A stretch of 64,000 nucleotides of DNA from Rubrivivax albus (GCF_004016515.1 NZ_SACT01000001.1:496001-560000); one strand, 5' to 3'. Numbered from the stretch's first letter, positions 47,511 through 56,541 are shown. Numbers and translations are program-made. Notes: generated by a model from the letters alone, not told the origin.

Positions 47511-47526
47511 GGCGGCCGTCGCGACC

Positions 47527-47542
47527 ATTGATGGCCATCAAT
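47527..47542. promoter_or_regulatory. Perfect 16-bp palindrome upstream of the cytochrome c gene
   Basis: ATTGATGGCCATCAAT is fully self-complementary and AT-rich in a GC-rich setting. It lies 16 bases after the MATE stop and 103 bases before the cytochrome start. With no loop or T tract it looks more like an operator than a terminator. Confidence 0.4.
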
Positions 47543-47644
47543 ACCCCAGACGGTTTATCGGAGTTCACAGTCACCAGGCAGTCCCGCAGCGGACACACCC
47601 GGCCGAAGCGGGGCGATTCAAACCCGGGCAAGGTGGCGACGAAG

Positions 47645-48076
47645 GTGAACATCTGGACCAAGACCGCAGCACTGTCTGCCGTGATGTGTGGAGTGAGCGT
47701 CGGCAGCGCGTGGGCGCAGATCACGGATGCCGACATGGGCAGGCTGGAGTACGAGAGCAACTGCGCGACCTGCCACGGCGCCAGCGGCAAGGGCGACGGG
47801 TGGCTGAAGGGCTACCTGACGAAGTCGCCCAGCGACCTGACCACGCTGTCCAAGCGCAACGGCGGCGCGTTCCCTAACCAACTGGTGTGGGAGATCATCG
47901 ACGGCCGCACCTCGGCCGACATCGGCCCGCACGGGTCGCGAGACATGCCGGTCTGGGGCCGCACGTTCCGTGCGCAGGCGATGCAGTATCCGGGCATGGC
48001 GGCGCAGCCGGAGTGGTTCGTGCGCGGGCGCATCGTGGCCCTGCTGGACTACCTGGCGCGCATCCAGGTGAAGTGA
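47645..48076 (+). CDS. Periplasmic monohaem cytochrome c
   Basis: The 143-residue protein has a signal peptide (TAALSAVMCGVSVGSAWAQ) and one haem site NCATCH (~42-47). The Met ligand is likely in DMPVWGRTFR near residue 104, as GSRDMPVWG is typical of this class of cytochrome c with an extended C terminus (RGRIVALLDYLARIQ). It carries electrons in the periplasm. GTG at 47645 gives a compact signal peptide; a GTG 12 bases upstream is also possible. Confidence 0.88.
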   Translation: MNIWTKTAALSAVMCGVSVGSAWAQITDADMGRLEYESNCATCHGASGKGDGWLKGYLTKSPSDLTTLSKRNGGAFPNQLVWEIIDGRTSADIGPHGSRDMPVWGRTFRAQAMQYPGMAAQPEWFVRGRIVALLDYLARIQVK

Positions 48077-48137
48077 CAGCCGGCCGGCGCGCACCGCCGT
48101 CACGCGCGTCGGCGGGCGCACGCCGGCTGCTGCCGGT

Positions 48138-49271
48138 TCAGCCCAGCGGCGCCATCGCCGCGGCCTGCACGCCCTGCGCCCGCAGCGCGTCGTTCGGCGC
48201 CACGCCGCGCAACAGGGCCGCGGCCAACATGGCCGCGCCCTGCGCGCTCTGGATGCCGTAGCCGCCCTGGCCGGCGAGCCAGAACAGGCCGTTCGCATCG
48301 CTGCCGATGACCAGTTCGCCGCTGCGCGAGAAGGTGCGCAGCCCGGCCCAGGTGCGGCGCGGGTGGCGGATCTGCAGTGCCGTGTCCTCGCCGATGTGGT
48401 GGATGGCGGTGGCGATGTCGAGTTCCTCGGCCACCACGTCGTGCGGCGCCACCGGGTCGGCGTTGGCCGGGCTGCCCAGCAGCTGGCCGGCGTCGGGCTT
48501 GACGTACCAGCGCTCGTCGATGGCGGCGGTGACCGGCCAGCCGCGGCAGTCGTGGTCGGCCGGGGCGTCGAAGGTGAAGGCGCTGCGGCGCTTGGGTTGC
48601 AGGCCCTGCGGGGTGCTGCCACAGCGCTCGGCGACCACGTCGGCCCAGGCGCCAGCGGCGTTGACCAGCCGCTCGGCGCGCAGCGTGCGGCCGTCGGCCA
48701 GCGTCAGTGTCCAGCCCTCGGGCGTGCGCGTGGCCTGCTGCAGCTCGGCATCGCACCACAGCGCGGCGCCCTGGCGCCGCGCGCCGCGCAGGTAGCCCTG
48801 GTGAAGCGCGTGCACATCGACGTCCATCGCATCGGGTTCCCACAGTGCGCCGAGCAGGGCACCGTGGTCTGCGGTGTGCTCGCGGAGCAACGGCATGCGG
48901 GCTAGCGCCTCGGCCGGGCCCAGGCGTTCGATGACGGTGCCGGTGGCGCGCAGGCCGGCTTCGGTGCTGTCCAACGCTGCGGCGTGCGCCGTCCAGGCGA
49001 CGTAGAGCGCGCCGCGCGGCGACAGGATCGGTGCGTCGGCGAAGCCTTCCGGCGGTGCAGTGTAGAAGGCCCGGCTGGCGCGCGTGAGCGCGCGCGCTTG
49101 TGGCGGACCGTAGCTTTCCATGAACATCGCCGCGCTGCGACCGGTGCTGTGCACGCCCGGCTGGGGCTCGCGCTCCAGCAGCAGCACGCGGGCCTGCGGC
49201 GCCAGCGCATGGGCCAAGGCGCCACCGGCAATGCCGGCCCCGACGATGGCGACGTCGAAATCCAGACCCAT
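48138..49271 (-). CDS. FAD-dependent D-amino-acid dehydrogenase, D-arginine dehydrogenase-like
   Basis: A 377-residue DAO-family flavoprotein. The FAD motif is VAIVGAGIAGGALA, followed by LEREPQPGVHSTGRSAAMFMESYG, and the C-terminal GGYGIQSAQGAAMLAAAL. This matches the D-arginine dehydrogenase (DauA) layout, with the Tyr of the substrate lid kept, but the lid His appears as Met and the Glu that holds guanidinium in DauA appears as Ala, as far as I recall those positions. So another D-amino acid is possible. It lies 8 bases downstream of an arginase gene on the same strand. Confidence 0.8.
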   Translation of the reverse strand: MGLDFDVAIVGAGIAGGALAHALAPQARVLLLEREPQPGVHSTGRSAAMFMESYGPPQARALTRASRAFYTAPPEGFADAPILSPRGALYVAWTAHAAALDSTEAGLRATGTVIERLGPAEALARMPLLREHTADHGALLGALWEPDAMDVDVHALHQGYLRGARRQGAALWCDAELQQATRTPEGWTLTLADGRTLRAERLVNAAGAWADVVAERCGSTPQGLQPKRRSAFTFDAPADHDCRGWPVTAAIDERWYVKPDAGQLLGSPANADPVAPHDVVAEELDIATAIHHIGEDTALQIRHPRRTWAGLRTFSRSGELVIGSDANGLFWLAGQGGYGIQSAQGAAMLAAALLRGVAPNDALRAQGVQAAAMAPLG

Positions 49272-49279
49272 GCCGATGA

Positions 49280-50209
49280 TCAGCGTCGCCGCTCGGGGTC
49301 CCGCATCAGCGTGCTCTTGCCGAACAGGCTCTCGACGAGATCGACCGCCAGCACGGCGGTCTTGTTGCGCACGTCCAGCGCCGGGTTCAGTTCCATGATG
49401 TCCAGGCTGGCCAGGCGGCCGCTGTCGGCGATCATCTCCATGCACAGCTGCGCCTCGCGGTAGGTGGGCCCGCCGGGGATGGTGGTGCCCACGCCGGGCG
49501 CGATCTCGGGGTCGAGGAAATCGACATCGAAGCTCACGTGCAGGTGGGTGTTCGCGTCCATCGTGGCCAGGGCCAGTTCCATCGCGTGGCGCATGCCCAT
49601 CTCGTCGATGTAGCGCATGTCGAAGACCTCCAGCCCGACCTGGTGCACGAAGCGCTTCTCGCCGGGGTCGACGCTGCGGATCCCGATCTGGCGCACCACC
49701 TTCGGTGCGATCGCCGGCACGGTGCCGCCGATCTCGATCAGCGCCTGTGGCCCATGGCCGCATAGGCAGGCCACCGGCATGCCGTGGATGTTGCCGCTGG
49801 GCGTGAGCACGCTGGTGTTGAAGTCGGCGTGCGCATCCAGCCACAGCACGCGCAGCTTCTTGCCCGCCTCCCGGCAATGCCGGGCCACCGCGCTGATGCT
49901 GCCGATGGCCAGGCAGTGGTCGCCACCGAGCAGGATAGGCATGCGGCCCGCGTCGAGCTCCGCGTGCACCGCGGTGTGCACCGCCTGGTTCCAGGCCACC
50001 ACCTCGGGCAGGTGGCGGTAGCCGTCGGTGGGCGGCTGCCACGGGTTGGGCGGGCCGGCGAGGTTGCCGCGGTCCAGCACGTCCAGGCCATGGGCTTCCA
50101 GCGCGGCCTGCAGGCCGGCCACGCGCAGGGCCTCGGGGCCCATGCTGGCACCGCGGGCGCCGGCGCCGATGTCGGTCGGCGCGCCGATGAGGGAGACGGG
50201 TCGGGTCAT
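49280..50209 (-). CDS. rocF: Arginase
   Basis: A 309-residue arginase of the ureohydrolase family. Manganese ligands are in GGDHCLAIGS (~95), WLDAHADFN (~125) and SFDVDFLDPEIAPGVGT (~230). The family N terminus PVSLIGAPTDIGAGARGASMGPEALR is intact. It hydrolyses arginine to ornithine and urea. The next gene, a D-amino-acid dehydrogenase, is 8 bases away, so the pair may degrade both arginine stereoforms. The TIR/NB-ARC gene diverges 102 bases upstream. Confidence 0.95.
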   Translation of the reverse strand: MTRPVSLIGAPTDIGAGARGASMGPEALRVAGLQAALEAHGLDVLDRGNLAGPPNPWQPPTDGYRHLPEVVAWNQAVHTAVHAELDAGRMPILLGGDHCLAIGSISAVARHCREAGKKLRVLWLDAHADFNTSVLTPSGNIHGMPVACLCGHGPQALIEIGGTVPAIAPKVVRQIGIRSVDPGEKRFVHQVGLEVFDMRYIDEMGMRHAMELALATMDANTHLHVSFDVDFLDPEIAPGVGTTIPGGPTYREAQLCMEMIADSGRLASLDIMELNPALDVRNKTAVLAVDLVESLFGKSTLMRDPERRR

Positions 50210-50311
50210 GTGGCCATTGTGCGCGGAGCGACGCTACCGTGCGACGCGCGACGGCCTTTCCGGCCGCGCTGGCCGCTTGCCGCACCCCGCGTGCGGTGCT
50301 AGCGTGCCGCC

Positions 50312-53300
50312 GTGGCCGCCGAGGTCTTCCTCTCCTACGCACGGCGCGCGCACCGCGCGGAAGCCCGCGCGCTGCACGACGCGTTGGCCGCCGCCGGCGT
50401 GACGGTCTTCCTCGACGAGCAGGACATCGCCGACGGCGCGGCCTTCCCTGCGGCCATCGGTGCGGCCCTGATGGCCGCGCGCGTGGCCGTGGTCTTCGCC
50501 GGCGTCGCGTACTTTCAGCGTCCCTGGTGCGTGCACGAGTTCCGGCTGCTGACCAGCGGCTGGCGGCTCGACCCGTCGCCGCCCGACAGCGCGCCCGACC
50601 TGTCCGACGCCGTCGTCGTCGCCCTGCCGACGGCGGGGGACGTCGAGGCCGTCGTCGCGCAGCTGCCCCCCGCGCTGGCAGCGGTGTCCTGGCCCGCCGC
50701 CGACCGTGCCGACGCACTGGCGGCGCTGGTGCGGGCGCGGCTGCAGGGTGGCGACGGCCGCAGCATCGGCGAGCGGCTGGCCGCGCTGGCCGACGACACG
50801 CTGGTGCGTCTGCGCTCCGGCGCCGACCAGCCGCTGCCGTGGGCGGCGCCGGCACCGGCACCCGCCGAACCCGCGGCGCCGGTGTGGCTGACCGACGACA
50901 TGCCGGTGCCGCGCGGCGCCGACTTCCACGGGCGTGCGCTGCTGCTGTGGCGGCTGGTGCACGAGGCGGTCAGTGCGCGCGCCTACACGCCGGCACGTCG
51001 CGTGGTGCTGCAGGGCCTGGGCGGCAGCGGCAAGTCGCTGTGCGCGGCCGAGTTCGTCGCCCGGCACGCGCGGCGGGCCTTTCCTGGTGGCGTGGTCTGG
51101 GTGGACGCGGCAGCAGGCCCCGATGCCCTGGTCGCTGCCGGGCTGCGGCTGTGGGCCGCGCTGGGCCCCGAGCCCACGTCGGCCCTGCCCGACGACGCCG
51201 CTGCCGGCGCACGCTGGCAGGCGCTGTCCGCACCACTGGCGGCCCGGCTGCAGGCGCGTGTGGCCGCGGGGTCGATGCTGTGGGTGATCGACAACCTGCC
51301 CGAGCCCGGCGCGGGCAAAGGTGGCATCGGCGACTGGTGTCCTGCGCCGCGTCATCTGTCGGTGCTCGTCACCACGCGCCGCAGCGATGTCCTGCGAGAC
51401 AGCGACGCCACGCTGACCATCGGCCCGCTGGACGTCGCCACCGGGCTGGCGCTGCTGACGGCGCCGCCGGTGCAGCCCGGCTGGCTGCCGGCCGAGCGCT
51501 GGGCCGCGGTGGTGCGCTGGGTGGGCGGGCTGCCGCTGGCGCTGACGGTGCTGCGCGCGGCGCTGCTCGACGGTGGCCTGGCCGTGGCCGAACTGGCGGC
51601 ATTGCCCGAAGGGGAACCAGCGGCCGAGACCGAGCGCCTGATGCAGGCCTTGCGTGGCGAGGTGGACGACACCGCGCTGCGCGGCGCGGCCGAGGCCTTC
51701 GGCCTGGCGCTGCAGGCGCTGCAAAACGAACCCGGCCTGGCCTCGGCGGCGCTGACGCTGGCCCTGCTGGCACCGGTGGCGCTGGGCGAGCCCCTGCCGG
51801 CGGCTGCCGTGGGCACGCCGGCCGTGGGCCGCCTGGCGCGCCGCGGCTGGCTCCAGCCCGCGGGCGACGCACACACGCGCCGCTTCACGCTGCACCGGGT
51901 GCCGGCCAGTGTGCTGCGCCACCAGATGTCCGCGGGTCCCGACGATGCGGCCGACGCCGCGATCGCCGCGGCCCTGGGCGGGCTGGCCGCGGTGGCCGGC
52001 GATGCCGACGCGCGCGTGGCGCTGCACCTCGACGCGGTGATGCGCCGCCTGGTGCGCCGCGGCCAGGCCGGTGCGTCGGTGTTCGATGCTGCGCGCCGGC
52101 TGCTGCAGGCGGTGTTCTCGCAGCCCACGGGCCGCGGCCTGCGCTTCGTCGCCGCGCAGGCCGCCGGCGTGATGGGTCTGGGGGCGGACCTGGTCGGCGC
52201 GCTGCGCGCCGCACACGACAACGGTGACGACGCGGCCACCGAGGCCCTGCCGCACACGCTGCAGGCGCTGCCGCGCGAGCCGGCCGCGATGGCCTGGCTG
52301 GCCGAACTGCTGCGCGACCGCCGGCCCCGCGTGCGCTGGCAGGCGATGGCGCACGCGCCGCCGGTGGAAGCGCTGGTGCAGCCGGCGCTGGCAGCCCTGC
52401 TCGACGGCACCAGCGACCGTGACACCGGCTTCTACGACGGCTTCCTGCGCGAGCCGGCGCTGCTGCGCGCGGTGCTGCCCGCGCTGCTGGATACCGCGGC
52501 GCATGGCCATGCCGCGCAGCGCCGCATCGTGCATGCGCTGTGCGGCAAGCTGCTGGCGGCACACGGGCGCGCCTTCGAGGCCGGCGGTTTCAGCGGGGCG
52601 GCGCTGCGGCGGTGGTTGCTGAACCACGCGCTCAAGGGCGCCGATGCCGATGCGGCCGGCGCCGCGGCGGCGGCCCTGGCCGCTGGCGACGCTCCGTTCG
52701 ACGACGAGAGCTGGCCGGCGCTGTGTGCCGCGGTGGACGCGGCGGCCGCAGATGATGCGCTGCGCATCGCGCGCCTGGGCCTCGTGCGCCGCTACCTCGA
52801 TTCCACCCGGCACAGCGCGCCGCGCGACGTGCGCGTCGAGCGTGACGACGAGGGCGGCGTGCGCGTCAGCGGCCAGTTCTTCCAGACGCCGGACCCCTGG
52901 CCGCCGGCCGTGGTGCCGCGCCTGATCGGCTGGGTGGTCGACGGCCCGCAGGACAGCGTGGCCGCAGCCGCGGCGCTGCTCGTGGCCGACGACCAGGGTC
53001 TGCACGACGCGTCGGACTGGGCGCACGCGCAGGTGGACGCCGGCCACGGCGCTGCGGTGCGCCGGCTGGCCGATGCCGTGCTGGCGCTCGGCGACGTGGG
53101 CCCGCGTGCGGTGAACGTGCGCTGGTGGCGTGCGCGAGCGGCGCTGGCCGACGGCGACCCCGCCGCGGCCGTGCCCGACCTCGAGGCGGTGCTCGAGGCG
53201 CAGCCCGGCTTCGACGAAGCGCGGCTGGCGCTGGCGGACGCCTGCCTGACGGCGGGTGAGGCGGCGATGGCGGCACAGGACGGCGCCGCCGTGCTGGCCT

Positions 53301-53584
53301 GGGGCCGGCGTGCCGAGGCGGCGAAGCCCGACGCGGTGGGCGCGCAGCAGATGCAGGCCGTCGGCCACCACCTGCTGGGCGACTACGCCGGCGCCGAGGC
53401 CGCGGCGTCGCGCGTCATTGCGGCACGCCCCGACGACGGCCAGGGGTGGTGGCTGCGTGCGCTGTCGCTCCTGGCCATGGGCCAACGTGACGACGCACGC
53501 GCCGATGCCGCCGAGGCGCTGCGCCTGGCCCCGGACGATCCACGTTTCGCCGCGTTGGCCGCGGACCTGGCGGGCTCCGGGTGA
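50312..53584 (+). CDS. TIR - NB-ARC - helical-repeat (STAND) protein
   Basis: A 1090-residue protein. Residues 1-~130 form a TIR domain: VFLSYARRAHRAEA, TVFLDEQDI and the PWCVHEF catalytic stretch with Glu76. A linker leads to a P-loop NTPase: Walker A GLGGSGKS (235-242) and Walker B MLWVIDN (Asp327), with SLTT-like VLVTTRRSDVL and GLPLALTVLRAAL typical of NB-ARC. Residues ~480-800 are alpha-helical, HEAT-like; ~900-1085 carry TPR-type repeats. TIR enzymes of this kind hydrolyse NAD+. Such STAND proteins are known as NLR-like immune sensors in bacteria. The start is GTG 50312, giving FLSYAR close to the N terminus. It stands alone between arginase and globin genes. Confidence 0.88.
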   Translation: MAAEVFLSYARRAHRAEARALHDALAAAGVTVFLDEQDIADGAAFPAAIGAALMAARVAVVFAGVAYFQRPWCVHEFRLLTSGWRLDPSPPDSAPDLSDAVVVALPTAGDVEAVVAQLPPALAAVSWPAADRADALAALVRARLQGGDGRSIGERLAALADDTLVRLRSGADQPLPWAAPAPAPAEPAAPVWLTDDMPVPRGADFHGRALLLWRLVHEAVSARAYTPARRVVLQGLGGSGKSLCAAEFVARHARRAFPGGVVWVDAAAGPDALVAAGLRLWAALGPEPTSALPDDAAAGARWQALSAPLAARLQARVAAGSMLWVIDNLPEPGAGKGGIGDWCPAPRHLSVLVTTRRSDVLRDSDATLTIGPLDVATGLALLTAPPVQPGWLPAERWAAVVRWVGGLPLALTVLRAALLDGGLAVAELAALPEGEPAAETERLMQALRGEVDDTALRGAAEAFGLALQALQNEPGLASAALTLALLAPVALGEPLPAAAVGTPAVGRLARRGWLQPAGDAHTRRFTLHRVPASVLRHQMSAGPDDAADAAIAAALGGLAAVAGDADARVALHLDAVMRRLVRRGQAGASVFDAARRLLQAVFSQPTGRGLRFVAAQAAGVMGLGADLVGALRAAHDNGDDAATEALPHTLQALPREPAAMAWLAELLRDRRPRVRWQAMAHAPPVEALVQPALAALLDGTSDRDTGFYDGFLREPALLRAVLPALLDTAAHGHAAQRRIVHALCGKLLAAHGRAFEAGGFSGAALRRWLLNHALKGADADAAGAAAAALAAGDAPFDDESWPALCAAVDAAAADDALRIARLGLVRRYLDSTRHSAPRDVRVERDDEGGVRVSGQFFQTPDPWPPAVVPRLIGWVVDGPQDSVAAAAALLVADDQGLHDASDWAHAQVDAGHGAAVRRLADAVLALGDVGPRAVNVRWWRARAALADGDPAAAVPDLEAVLEAQPGFDEARLALADACLTAGEAAMAAQDGAAVLAWGRRAEAAKPDAVGAQQMQAVGHHLLGDYAGAEAAASRVIAARPDDGQGWWLRALSLLAMGQRDDARADAAEALRLAPDDPRFAALAADLAGSG

Positions 53585-53604
53585 AGCGCGCGCGACGGCG
53601 CGCT
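53585..53604. terminator. Hairpin between the TIR and globin genes
   Basis: AGCGCGC and GCGCGCT form a 7-bp stem around GCGACG, directly after the TIR stop and touching the stop of the convergent globin gene. No T tract. Confidence 0.4.
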
Positions 53605-54017
53605 CACGCCAGCTCGACCGGCTGCGCCTGCATCGCCGCGGCCAGCGCGCCGTACACCTCGGCCCAGGCGTCGCGGTCCTCGGGCGTGAAGTCCTCGCCC
53701 AGGCCCTGGGCCAGCGTGGCCAGCAGCGCCGCACCCACCGTGTCGTAGTGCCGCGCCTGCACGCCGTAGCCTTCGTGGCGCTGGCCCAGCGCGCGCAGCG
53801 CGGGCAGCAGGACCGGCAGATCGCCCAGCCCGCGGACGGCGACGTCGATCATCTGCACCAGCCGGCGGGCCTGGACCGCCATGTCACCGCGGAACAGCGG
53901 CTGCAGCGCAGGGTCGGCAGCGAAAAGGTTGCGGTAGAAGAGCGCGCCGGCGGCGTCGGCCATCGGCTGCACGCGAGCCCAGCTGGCCTGGACGCGCTGG
54001 ATCGTGTTCGGATGCAT
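53604..54017 (-). CDS. Single-domain globin (Vitreoscilla-type)
   Basis: A 137-residue globin. The CD1 Phe is in ALQPLFRGD (~42), the proximal His is His81 in LGQRHEGYGV, and YDTVGAALLATLAQGLGEDFTP is the typical GH region. Bacterial haemoglobins of this type bind oxygen and detoxify nitric oxide. It lies 31 bases downstream of the serine-hydrolase gene of locus B and may be the last gene on that transcript. Confidence 0.93.
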   Translation of the reverse strand: MHPNTIQRVQASWARVQPMADAAGALFYRNLFAADPALQPLFRGDMAVQARRLVQMIDVAVRGLGDLPVLLPALRALGQRHEGYGVQARHYDTVGAALLATLAQGLGEDFTPEDRDAWAEVYGALAAAMQAQPVELA

Positions 54018-54048
54018 GGTGTTGTCCTCGAAGGGTTGACGGCGGCAC

Positions 54049-55842
54049 TCAGTTCGCCACCCAGGCGTTCTCGAACGCCCACTTGATGACCCGGCACTGG
54101 TACCCGCCGTTGGGGTAGCCCTGGCCGAGTTCCTTGCGGCTGGAGTTGATGGTGACGGCGGCCTCGACGTTGATCGGGAACACCATCACGCAGGCGTCCA
54201 GGCCGCCCGATCCCGTGTGGTCCCAGTCGCCGCCGTGGGTGTGGTACGTGCCGAAGATGCCCTGCGCGTAGTCGTAGTCGGTGGGGTTCATGAAGCCGAG
54301 GAAACCGGTCTTCATGGCCTGGAACTGCGCCGCAGGCATCAGGTCCTGTGTGTAGCGCAGGTAGGCCAGCGTGCGCGCCAGGTTCGTGGCGCTGATCTGC
54401 ACGCCGAAGCCGCCGCAGTTCAGGGCGCGCGAGGGCTCGGCGTAGCCAGGGTTGCCGCTGTCGGGGAAGTCGTACTGGCGCGTGGCGTTCGTGCCCTGAG
54501 GCTCGCAGCTGAAAGGCACGCCGGCAGCGTCGAAGACGGTCTGGGCATACGACAGGAAGGCCGCCGAGGTCAGCGCGCCTGCGTTGAAGGGCAGCGCCGA
54601 AGCGTCCAGGCCGAGCAGCTTGGCGGTGATCACGCGCAGCAGGCCGAAGTTGGCGTTCTCGTAGTCGAAACCTCCCTTGCCCGGCACGGGCTGCGCCGCC
54701 ATCACCTGCAGGCTCAGGTAGTCGTTACCGCCGGGGGCGTTCTGGCCGAATCCGCTGGTGTGCGTCAAGAGCTGGCGGAAGGTGATGCCGTGGACATCGG
54801 CGGGACGTGTCCAGCCCAGCGGCAGCCAGGGGCCGATGGCGGTGTCCACCGACAGCCCCATCTCGGCCAGACGGCGCAGCACCACGATGGCCGTCATCGT
54901 CTTGCTGACGCTGGCCACATGCATCTTCTTGGTCGGCGACTGGGGGGTGGGCGGCTGGTCGGCCCCGGTGCGGGCCAGGCCCGAACTGCCGCTGCGCGCC
55001 AGGTTGCCGCCTTGCGACAGCGCATACGACCAGCCCACGGTGTTGGCGTCGAACACCCCACGCAGGTTCTGCTCGAAGCGGTCCATGCTGAAGACCACGG
55101 TATTGGCCGCCAGGCCGAAGGCGCCGGCGTACTGCTGGCCTGCACCGCCGTAGTCACCGGCGTCGAACAGGGCGTCGGCGGTGCGCAGCGCGGACTCCGC
55201 CGGCGCCAGGCGACCGGCGCCGACGCCGACGGCCAGGGCCAGGTCCAGGGTGCTGCGGCTGGTGCGGCGCGCCGCCTCGCGCGCGGCCTGCACGGCCGGC
55301 AGCAACAGCGCCACGGCGGGCGGGTCGATCACGGCTGCGATGTCGAGTGCCTGGTCCATCGCGGCCTGGCCGTCGGCCATCGCCGTCAGCACGCCGACCA
55401 GGTGCTGGGGCGTGGCGTCGCTGCTGCCGGCGTGCAGCTTGGTCAGCCCGGCGGCGTAGCCCGTGTGCGCTGCCTCCAGCGCGCCGAGCATCGCCGTCGG
55501 AGCGGTGGCCAAGGCCTGTTCGACGGTGGACAGGACTTGCGGCAGCACGATGGCCAGGCCGGCCGGGTCACCCGGGCTGGCCTCCGGCGCCTCGTCGACA
55601 CCTTCGATCGGCGCCTGCTTCAGCAGCCTCAGGTAGTTCTTCACCAGGCCCGGCAATCTGGCGGGTGCAGGCGACGCGGCTTGCGCCCGGGCCACGGCCA
55701 GGCGCAGCGCGTCGGCCGGGGTGGGCGCCGTGGCCGCCGACGCGGCAGATCCGTACAGGCACTGGCCGGAGGCCAGGGCCAGCACGGTCAGGGCTTGTGC
55801 AGAGCGGTGGGGCGCCAAAGTCAGATGGAGCTTGGGTTTCAT
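54049..55842 (-). CDS. Exported beta-lactamase-family serine hydrolase with an N-terminal helical extension
   Basis: The 597-residue protein has a signal peptide (ALTVLALASGQCLYGSAASA), a ~230-residue helical region of unknown type, and a class C beta-lactamase/DD-peptidase-like domain from ~260. Its catalytic Ser311-x-x-Lys314 lies in HVASVSKTMTAI, the Tyr-x-Asn is Y394-E-N396, and HTGSGG near the C terminus stands for the KTG box. Such enzymes act on cell-wall or ester substrates in the periplasm. ATG 55842 is preferred because GAGGAG lies upstream. It follows two PEP-CTERM genes on the same strand. Confidence 0.85.
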   Translation of the reverse strand: MKPKLHLTLAPHRSAQALTVLALASGQCLYGSAASAATAPTPADALRLAVARAQAASPAPARLPGLVKNYLRLLKQAPIEGVDEAPEASPGDPAGLAIVLPQVLSTVEQALATAPTAMLGALEAAHTGYAAGLTKLHAGSSDATPQHLVGVLTAMADGQAAMDQALDIAAVIDPPAVALLLPAVQAAREAARRTSRSTLDLALAVGVGAGRLAPAESALRTADALFDAGDYGGAGQQYAGAFGLAANTVVFSMDRFEQNLRGVFDANTVGWSYALSQGGNLARSGSSGLARTGADQPPTPQSPTKKMHVASVSKTMTAIVVLRRLAEMGLSVDTAIGPWLPLGWTRPADVHGITFRQLLTHTSGFGQNAPGGNDYLSLQVMAAQPVPGKGGFDYENANFGLLRVITAKLLGLDASALPFNAGALTSAAFLSYAQTVFDAAGVPFSCEPQGTNATRQYDFPDSGNPGYAEPSRALNCGGFGVQISATNLARTLAYLRYTQDLMPAAQFQAMKTGFLGFMNPTDYDYAQGIFGTYHTHGGDWDHTGSGGLDACVMVFPINVEAAVTINSSRKELGQGYPNGGYQCRVIKWAFENAWVAN

Positions 55843-55914
55843 GGGTCTCTCCTCGAGTGAATCGGACGGGGCCGTATGGGCGGGGTGCCGCGCCGTGCGC
55901 AACGCGACCCGGGA

Positions 55915-56541
55915 TCAGGAGGTGAGCGCGTGGTTGCCGGCGCGGGCTGTGCCCCGACGGGCCCGGCGGCGACCGAAGAGCGCCAGCGTGGCGACGCCGG
56001 CCAGCGCCAGGGGCAGGGAGGCCGGTTCCGGGACCGGCTGTCGTGCCACGTCGAACACGAAGTTGTCCCAGACGACGTGCGGCCCGCGGCCGCCGGTGCC
56101 CACCAGGCGCAGTTCATCGACGAGCGCGTTGCTGCTGCTCATCAGAGTCTGGAAGACCTCGCCGCCGCCCAGCGCGTAGCTGCCGAAGTCCACCACCTCC
56201 AGGCCATCCAGAAAGCCCAGCAGGTCGAAGGTCGCGTGCAGGCTGTCGTGGCGGTAGAGGTCGAAGGACAGCAGGCGGAAGTTGCCGCCGCTCTGGCGCG
56301 CGATCCGGATGCTTTCGCCGGCCGCGAGCGCCGTGTCCTGCAGCACGGTGTCGGTCACGCCGGCCCAGCCCTGGGCGCCACCACCCTGGACGATGAACCC
56401 GTTTTCGGTATAGGGCAACGGGCCGTCCCCGCCGCCGAAGTCGATGGTGATCGGCGCGGCCAGACAGGCCGGAGTGGCCAGACCCAGAAGCAGCGGCGCG
56501 CAGCGCCACGCGTGCGCAACACGGTGAAAGATGGATGTCAT
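55915..56541 (-). CDS. PEP-CTERM sorting domain protein (locus B, second)
   Basis: The 208-residue protein has a signal peptide (WRCAPLLLGLATPACLA), a beta-rich body of the kind seen in many PEP-CTERM proteins (FGGGDGPLPYTENGFIVQGG, LLSFDLYRHD, LRLVGTGGRGPHVVWDNFVFDVA) and the tag VPEPASLPLALAGVATLALFGRRRARR. The body resembles carbohydrate-binding jelly-roll domains, but I claim no ligand. ATG 56541 is the start closest to the signal peptide; a longer frame adds charged residues. Part of the regulator-PEP-PEP-hydrolase set. Confidence 0.82.
   Translation of the reverse strand: MTSIFHRVAHAWRCAPLLLGLATPACLAAPITIDFGGGDGPLPYTENGFIVQGGGAQGWAGVTDTVLQDTALAAGESIRIARQSGGNFRLLSFDLYRHDSLHATFDLLGFLDGLEVVDFGSYALGGGEVFQTLMSSSNALVDELRLVGTGGRGPHVVWDNFVFDVARQPVPEPASLPLALAGVATLALFGRRRARRGTARAGNHALTS

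Noticed and set aside
44277..47528. Long minus-strand open frame opposite the MtfA, SDR and MATE genes
   Set aside because: It crosses three well-supported genes and has no recognisable domain.
50234..53734. Long open frame on the minus strand opposite the TIR/NB-ARC gene
   Set aside because: It is rich in Arg, Gly and His, has no domain, and comes from the lack of stop codons in very GC-rich antisense. The plus-strand protein has clear TIR and P-loop motifs.
50209..54017. Defence island around the TIR protein
   Set aside because: Flanking genes are an arginase and a globin; no restriction, CRISPR, toxin-antitoxin or mobile genes are seen.
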